NCBI GenBank assembly: GCA_014523515.1
Contig: JAATVJ010000184.1
Coordinates: forward strand, 1 to 10,488
Source: Nitrososphaerales archaeon TH1177
GTDB taxonomy: Archaea; Thermoproteota; Nitrososphaeria; Nitrososphaerales; Nitrososphaeraceae
DNA: 10,488 bases
Direction of reading: 5' to 3'
A program made the translations under genes and the position numbers. Of this stretch, positions 6,987 through 10,488 are shown piece after piece. Within the stretch, counting starts at the first letter, position 1. Every line of letters starts with the position of its first letter. Under the pieces are notes generated by a model. That model saw nothing but the letters and a program-made list of their open reading frames with translations. It did not search any database and was not told the origin of the DNA.

Positions 6987-6998
6987 TCTAGCGGCTAA

Positions 6999-7017
6999 AC
7001 TCCTTGGTAGGGCTAGG
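6999..7017 (+). other. tRNA intron 2 (about 19 nt, near position 22/23)
   Basis: Removal of 19 nt is needed to restore the D stem: GTCT (10-13) then pairs with AGAT (22-25). The inner part can form a small CTC/GGG hairpin. A clean four-pair central helix is not seen, and cuts one base either side give a nearly equivalent D arm. The length is therefore firmer than the exact ends. Confidence 0.6.
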
Positions 7018-7032
7018 GATTTCAGGCTCTGG

Positions 7033-7046
7033 ATCTCTGAGAAGAA
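7033..7046 (+). other. tRNA intron 3 (about 14 nt, canonical position 37/38)
   Basis: Fourteen extra bases separate CTCTGG (32-37) from A38 and the CCTGG stem. The bulges GGA and AAA sit at the expected places, each cut after the second base. The central helix CTCT/GAAG has one mismatch. This is the standard archaeal tRNA intron site. Confidence 0.75.
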
Positions 7047-7078
7047 ACCTGGAGACAGCAGTTCGAATCTGCTCCGGG

Positions 7079-8719
7079 CTATAAATCTATTTTTTTAGGT
7101 CCTGCATCAATAATTTTCTGTGAAACTTCGCCAAACTTTTGAAAATTCTGTATAAATAAATTTGCTAACTTTGTAGCTGCCTGTAAATATTCATTTTGAT
7201 TATTCCATGTCTGTGCTGGATCTAATAACTGATTAGGTACTCCAGGACATTCTAAAGGTATTTCTAAATTAAATATTTGATGTAACTTAAAGGAACGTTT
7301 GTCAAGTTCTCCGTTAATAACGGCAGTAACCATGGATCTAGTGTAGTTTAGATCTATTCTTTTTCCTATTCCATATGGCCCACCATACCAACCGGTATTT
7401 ATAATATATACTTTTGTATTATGCTGAGTAATTTTATTTCCAAGCATTTCAGCATAATTAGTAGCATGTAGAGGCATAAATGGAGCTCCAAAACATTGTG
7501 AAAAAGTTTCTTTTGGTTGAGTTATACCTCGTTCAGTTCCAGCTAATTTACTTGTATAACCTGACATAAAATGATACATAGCACCTTCTTTACTAAGCTT
7601 AGCAATTGGTGGCATTACTCCAAAAGCATCCGCAGTTAAAAATATAATCACTTTGGGATGTTCTGCCAAACCTGGAATAACTGCTCCAGGAATAAATTCT
7701 AATGGATAAACCACACGAGTATTTTCGGTAAGAGAACCATTAGAAAAGGCAGGAATTCTATTATGTTGAGAAACAACGACATTTTCCATTACAGACCCAA
7801 ATCTTATTGCATTCCAAATTTGGGGTTCACTTTCCTTCTTTAAGTTAATACATTTTGCATAACAACCACCTTCAAAATTAAAAATTCCATTTGAAGACCA
7901 TCCATGTTCATCATCTCCAATTAAGAATCTATTAGAATCAGCTGATAATGTTGTTTTTCCTGTACCTGATAAACCGAAAAATAATACAGTATCATTACTT
8001 TTTCCAATATTCGCAGAACAATGCATAGGAAATATACCTTGTTTTGGTAAATAATAATTCATTAAAGAAAAAATTGACTTTTTAATTTCTCCAGCATATG
8101 ATGTAGAACCTATTAAAATGATTCTTTTCTTTAAATTAATAACTATGAAGGTTTCAGAATTAGTGCCATCTTTTTTGGGTATTGATTTGAAATCATTTAA
8201 TGAAAGTAAAATAACCTTTGGTTTGTGTTTCCTTAATTCCTCTTTTGTTGGTTTTATAAATATTTGATTTGCAAAAATAGATTGCCAAGCCTTATCTGTT
8301 ATTATACTTATAGGCAGCCTAGCTTCTTTATCTGCTCCGACAAAACCATTGAATAGAAAAAGTTCTTTATTTCTTACAAATTTTTTCATTCTTTCAAAGA
8401 TACTATCAAAATTCTTTTCAGAGATTGGGTGATTGACTTTACCCCAATTAACAGTTTTTTTTGTAATATTGTCTTGGACTATATATCTATCATCAGGTGA
8501 TCTTCCAGTAAATTTACCAGTCTGAACTGATATTGATCCAGTATGAGATAAAATTGCCTCTTTTTTTTGAATCGAAAATTCTACTAAATCAGGGACGGAT
8601 AAATCAGGGTATAATTTTTTTGGAGTGAGTCCATATTGATGCATCATTGCTAATCTTTTTGAATTACCTTTCTCTGAATCCTTGGCCATGAGGATACTTT
8701 TACGGATTATTATTAGCAT
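7079..8719 (-). CDS. pckA: ATP-dependent phosphoenolpyruvate carboxykinase
   Basis: A cytosolic enzyme that converts oxaloacetate and ATP to phosphoenolpyruvate, CO2 and ADP (EC 4.1.1.49), the entry step of gluconeogenesis. The 546 residues match the E. coli enzyme in length and motif order: substrate arginine in TGRSPDDR (71-78), metal ligand Lys213 and His233 (MHCSANIG), P-loop GLSGTGKTT (249-257), metal and nucleotide motif IGDDEHGW (267-274), and Arg335 in TENTRV. The C-terminus retains DAGPK. No key residue is missing. A second in-frame ATG at 8687-8689 (MAKDSEK) may be the true start; the ten residues before it are hydrophobic and not conserved in the family. The stop TAG overlaps the tRNA 3' end. 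Upstream on the same strand, 119 bases away, is a methyltransferase-like gene, so a separate promoter is likely. Confidence 0.97.
   Translation of the reverse strand: MLIIIRKSILMAKDSEKGNSKRLAMMHQYGLTPKKLYPDLSVPDLVEFSIQKKEAILSHTGSISVQTGKFTGRSPDDRYIVQDNITKKTVNWGKVNHPISEKNFDSIFERMKKFVRNKELFLFNGFVGADKEARLPISIITDKAWQSIFANQIFIKPTKEELRKHKPKVILLSLNDFKSIPKKDGTNSETFIVINLKKRIILIGSTSYAGEIKKSIFSLMNYYLPKQGIFPMHCSANIGKSNDTVLFFGLSGTGKTTLSADSNRFLIGDDEHGWSSNGIFNFEGGCYAKCINLKKESEPQIWNAIRFGSVMENVVVSQHNRIPAFSNGSLTENTRVVYPLEFIPGAVIPGLAEHPKVIIFLTADAFGVMPPIAKLSKEGAMYHFMSGYTSKLAGTERGITQPKETFSQCFGAPFMPLHATNYAEMLGNKITQHNTKVYIINTGWYGGPYGIGKRIDLNYTRSMVTAVINGELDKRSFKLHQIFNLEIPLECPGVPNQLLDPAQTWNNQNEYLQAATKLANLFIQNFQKFGEVSQKIIDAGPKKIDL
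7090..7096 (+). terminator. T7 tract ending the tRNA transcript, inside the pckA 3' end
   Basis: Seven consecutive T begin nine bases after the tRNA discriminator base, the usual arrangement for archaeal tRNA termination. On the opposite strand the same bases encode the Lys-Lys-Ile near the C-terminus of PEP carboxykinase, so one tract serves both genes. Confidence 0.55.
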
Positions 8720-8761
8720 TATTTAATTGATGTCCTTCAATAAGAAAAAGCTCTAATCATC

Positions 8762-8777
8762 TTTAAATAATATAATT
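8762..8777 (-). promoter_or_regulatory. Possible TATA region for pckA
   Basis: On the minus strand this reads approximately ATTATATTATTTAAAG. Its TTTAAAG end would place transcription start about 20 nt before the ATG at 8719, leaving a short leader. The region is AT-rich throughout, so other boxes are possible. Confidence 0.3.
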
Positions 8778-8838
8778 TTGAAGTAATAAGATATTTTAAT
8801 AGAATTTCTATATTAATTAGTCTAGGTAAAGAATTTTC

Positions 8839-9603
8839 TTATTTTTTTATTATCATTTCTGTTAAATCTATATTAAAAAATGTATTTAATATTCCAATAT
8901 AGCTTTGAACTGGAGGAGGGATTTCATCTTCACAAGATACGTCATTATTCCAAGCATTTATCCAAATTGTCATACTTAAAAGAATATTTATAAATCTAGA
9001 ATATTTTGTCGGTGTTTCAAGTTTTTTAATATATTTTTCAGATAGGAGCCATGAGGCAGTAAAATCTAGGCATGAATTACCATAAAGAGATTTTATTTGT
9101 TGTTTCAAATCTAAGGCATAAATAAATGGTTTTATACACATTATGAATGGAAAATCTACTTCAGATGGCATCATTAGACCCGGAGGAGATAATAAAGTGA
9201 CGAATCGCGATCCAATTTTCATTTCTTTTTCAATTTTTAATCTTAATATATCTATGAGGTCAACATCATTAACCCAAAAAAACAAAATAGTAGCTTCAGA
9301 GATATCTAATTCTTCTATTGGTTTTTTAATAATTTCTATTCCTTTTATATTTTGAGTTTGATATTTAGCATTTTGAATGAATTTGTCTTTTTGATCAATT
9401 CCAATTACCTTTTTAACTCCAAATTCTTCTTTTGCAATTTTTAATGAATGAATATTATTTCCAAACCCGATGTAATAGAAAATATCTTCAGACGATAATT
9501 TTGAAAATTTAAAGATGTTTCTAAAAACAGTGTCTGATACTGTAATATTAGAACCAGAAATTACTTCTGAAGGTAAATGTGAAAGAAATTCATCTATTTT
9601 CAA
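8839..9603 (-). CDS. Divergent class I SAM-dependent methyltransferase-like protein
   Basis: A 254-residue protein with the start of a Rossmann-like methyltransferase fold. A beta-strand and glycine loop (IFYYIGFGNN, 41-50) stand where motif I normally reads D/E-x-G-x-G. A second strand ends with an acidic residue that would bind the SAM ribose (VIGID, Asp70), and ILFFWVND (106-113) is in the motif IV position. The second half, SPPGLMMPSEVDFPFIM (139-155) and a long helical tail, does not match a substrate-specific subfamily that I know. The substrate is unknown and catalysis is not certain because motif I is degenerate. The start is TTG at 9601-9603; no ATG lies between the upstream stop and the first structured segment, and a TATA box about 30 nt upstream agrees with it. 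It precedes pckA on the same strand but with a 119-base gap. Confidence 0.7.
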   Translation of the reverse strand: MKIDEFLSHLPSEVISGSNITVSDTVFRNIFKFSKLSSEDIFYYIGFGNNIHSLKIAKEEFGVKKVIGIDQKDKFIQNAKYQTQNIKGIEIIKKPIEELDISEATILFFWVNDVDLIDILRLKIEKEMKIGSRFVTLLSPPGLMMPSEVDFPFIMCIKPFIYALDLKQQIKSLYGNSCLDFTASWLLSEKYIKKLETPTKYSRFINILLSMTIWINAWNNDVSCEDEIPPPVQSYIGILNTFFNIDLTEMIIKK

Positions 9604-9628
9604 ATTTTTAATACTTTTTACAATAACG

Positions 9629-9637
9629 TATATATTA
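9629..9637 (-). promoter_or_regulatory. TATA-box candidate for the methyltransferase-like gene
   Basis: TAATATATA on the minus strand is centred about 30 nt before the TTG start codon, so the transcript would begin within a few bases of the start. It is half of a divergent promoter region shared with the zinc-finger gene. Confidence 0.4.
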
Positions 9638-9763
9638 TTTCTTTTATTCAGATAATAAAAAAAATAGCTTTAAGAATATTTTTTAAAGAAATGTTATGGT
9701 TTTTCTAAATTTGTAATTATTCTTAATACTTGTTGTTTGAAAAATCAAAAAAAGAAGAATAAC

Positions 9764-9771
9764 TTTATAAA
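9764..9771 (+). promoter_or_regulatory. TATA box for the C2H2 zinc-finger gene
   Basis: TTTATAAA is centred 26-27 nt before the A of the ATG at 9794, exactly the distance for a leaderless archaeal transcript. The purine-rich AAGAAGAATAAC just upstream could serve as the B recognition element. Confidence 0.6.
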
Positions 9772-9793
9772 GTGAAATTATCCTATCAACTAT

Positions 9794-9982
9794 ATGTTTG
9801 ATCTAAAGGATTATTTCTCAAAGATTGTTAATCAAGTTCGAATGATCTCCAATAAGTCGGATCAATCATATGAAAGAATAGTTTGCAAAATTTGCAATAG
9901 AATTTGTTATAACAAAAAAGATTTAAAGATTCATCTTAAGAAAGAACATCCAGATTTAACTTCTCCTCCTACAAGAACATAG
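9794..9982 (+). CDS. Small protein with one C2H2 zinc finger
   Basis: A 62-residue protein. Residues 1-28 form a polar helix-like N-terminus. Residues 31-52 form a classical single finger with Cys31, Cys34, His47 and His52 (C-x2-C-x12-H-x4-H) and the usual leucine three residues before the first histidine (Leu44). A short Ser/Pro/Thr tail follows. Single-finger proteins of this size occur in archaea and are thought to bind nucleic acid or protein partners, but the target here is unknown. The start is strongly supported by the TATA box at the leaderless distance. It is divergent from the methyltransferase-like gene and about 120 bases upstream of the carboxymuconolactone decarboxylase-family gene. 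Confidence 0.85.
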   Translation: MFDLKDYFSKIVNQVRMISNKSDQSYERIVCKICNRICYNKKDLKIHLKKEHPDLTSPPTRT

Positions 9983-10070
9983 AATATTTTATTAAATAAC
10001 AGGTGTTGTTATTATTTATTACTTGATGAAAATAACATAAAAAGAAAAGATTAATCGATAAATCAAATAC

Positions 10071-10078
10071 TTTAAAAT
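10071..10078 (+). promoter_or_regulatory. Possible TATA box for the CMD-family gene
   Basis: TTTAAAAT is centred about 29 nt before the ATG at 10104, which would give a very short or absent leader. A nearer ATTATAAG at 10082-10089 is too close to the start to fit. Confidence 0.35.
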
Positions 10079-10103
10079 AGTATTATAAGTTTTTAATTAA
10101 AAT

Positions 10104-10488
10104 ATGACTGAAAATAAATATGAGATAGGATTTAATAATTTTAGGGAAATTTATGGTGAATTTGGATTAAGAGTAATAGAAAATTTAAAGCAAATTTCAC
10201 CTGACATAGTGAAATTTATTATTGAATTTGCATTTGGAGAAATTTATAATCGCAAGAAATTAGATATAAAATCAAGAGAATTAGTTTCACTATCTTCATT
10301 ATTAACTTTAGGAAATGCGATTCCTCAATTAAAGTCACATATTCATGGTGCTTTAAATATTGGCTGGACAAGAGATGAAATACTGGAAATTGCAATACAA
10401 ATTTTATTATATAGTGGATTTCCTAATGCCCTAAATGGTTTACAAATTATGAAAGAGGTATTTGACGAAAGAGATAACAAAGGAATAC
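10104..10488 (+). CDS. Carboxymuconolactone decarboxylase family protein (partial, runs off the right edge)
   Basis: The frame from the ATG at 10104 stays open to the end of the window and gives 128 residues. The family pattern is clear: PDIVKFIIEFAFGEIYNR (about 33-50), KSRELVSLSSLLTLGN (about 57-72), QLKSHIHGALNIG (about 75-87) with the conserved His-x-His-Gly, then an amphipathic helix and SGFPNALNGL (about 104-113). This all-helical fold covers gamma-carboxymuconolactone decarboxylase, which acts in aromatic ring catabolism, and AhpD-like peroxidase partners. There is no CxxC or any cysteine in this part, which rules against AhpD-type thiol chemistry. Whether it decarboxylates carboxymuconolactone is doubtful, since no pathway partner is in view. 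Most of a typical family domain is already present. Confidence 0.85.
   Translation, partial: MTENKYEIGFNNFREIYGEFGLRVIENLKQISPDIVKFIIEFAFGEIYNRKKLDIKSRELVSLSSLLTLGNAIPQLKSHIHGALNIGWTRDEILEIAIQILLYSGFPNALNGLQIMKEVFDERDNKGI

Larger units (their letters stand above)
6945..7081 (+). tRNA. tRNA-Gln(CTG) with three predicted introns
   Basis: The acceptor arms AGCCCGG (6945-6951) and CCGGGCT (7074-7080) pair over all 7 bp, with discriminator A at 7081 and no encoded CCA. The T arm is AGCAG-TTCGAAT-CTGCT (7057-7073). The anticodon stem TCAGG (7022-7026)/CCTGG (7048-7052) encloses CTCTGG plus A, with anticodon CTG. A four-base variable loop AGAC follows. The D arm is G10-TCT, AGCGGCTA, AGAT, then T26. 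Removing 6955-6986, about 6999-7017 and about 7033-7046 leaves a 72-nt cloverleaf with T8, G10, A14, G15, G18, G19, A21, T33, G53, T54, T55, C56, A58 and C61 all in place. A1-U72 also suits glutamine tRNA. Exact ends of introns 2 and 3 may shift by 1-2 nt. The last three bases are shared with the pckA stop codon on the other strand. Confidence 0.9.

Noticed and set aside
7016..7042. Alternative tRNA anticodon stem AGGGA/TCTCT around CTCTGGA
   Set aside because: It would require a 7-base insertion within the arm and an 18-base variable loop that does not fold. The TCAGG/CCTGG stem with an intron at 37/38 gives a normal four-base variable loop and a complete D arm.
9143..9355. Plus-strand open frame inside the methyltransferase-like gene
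   Set aside because: It is antisense to the stronger candidate and has no start context or protein family signal.

Overview
The window is very AT-rich and gene-sparse, and it looks archaeal. The clearest sign is a tRNA gene that folds only after three short introns are removed, two of them with at least partial bulge-helix-bulge geometry. Several genes have TATA-like boxes about 23-30 nt upstream of the start codon, the spacing expected of leaderless archaeal transcripts, and Shine-Dalgarno sequences are scarce. There is also a one-finger C2H2 protein. The mix of genes and the long AT-rich intergenic stretches point to an ammonia-oxidising archaeon (Nitrososphaerota/Thaumarchaeota), possibly of the Nitrososphaera/Nitrosocosmicus type. 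The lineage is an inference from general knowledge and was not tested by a search.

Layout, left to right. (1) The 3' end of an unidentified + strand gene (1-123). (2) A likely two-gene minus-strand operon: an 85-aa charged protein followed by a 107-aa two-helix, cysteine-rich membrane protein (837 down to 241). (3) An AT-rich stretch with no gene (838-1598). (4) A minus-strand pyruvate/indolepyruvate-type thiamine diphosphate decarboxylase starting at TTG (3263 down to 1599). (5) A small divergent + strand protein with three cysteines (3494-3748), then a second empty stretch (3749-4401). (6) Two + strand metabolic genes: a classical short-chain dehydrogenase (4402-5142) and a crotonase-fold enzyme (5386-6213). 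(7) A decayed stretch holding the broken start of a universal stress protein gene (about 6442-6531). (8) tRNA-Gln(CTG), 6945-7081, with three predicted introns of 32, 19 and 14 nt. (9) Convergent to it and overlapping by 3 nt, ATP-dependent PEP carboxykinase (8719 down to 7079), with a divergent class I methyltransferase-like gene upstream (9603 down to 8839). (10) Divergent + strand genes: a 62-aa C2H2 zinc-finger protein (9794-9982) and a carboxymuconolactone-decarboxylase-family protein that runs off the right edge (10104-10488).

How the genes fit together. PEP carboxykinase gives a gluconeogenic link between C4 acids and sugar synthesis, as expected in an autotroph that fixes carbon into acyl-CoA and C4 intermediates. 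The crotonase and the dehydrogenase could act in acyl-CoA or hydroxyacid chemistry. The 2-oxoacid decarboxylase plus the dehydrogenase could also form a 2-oxoacid to aldehyde to alcohol route. These links are inferred from family and proximity only, and no multi-gene metabolic operon is evident. I found no CRISPR array, insertion sequence or phage module. The most distinctive object is the three-intron tRNA-Gln embedded against the end of pckA.
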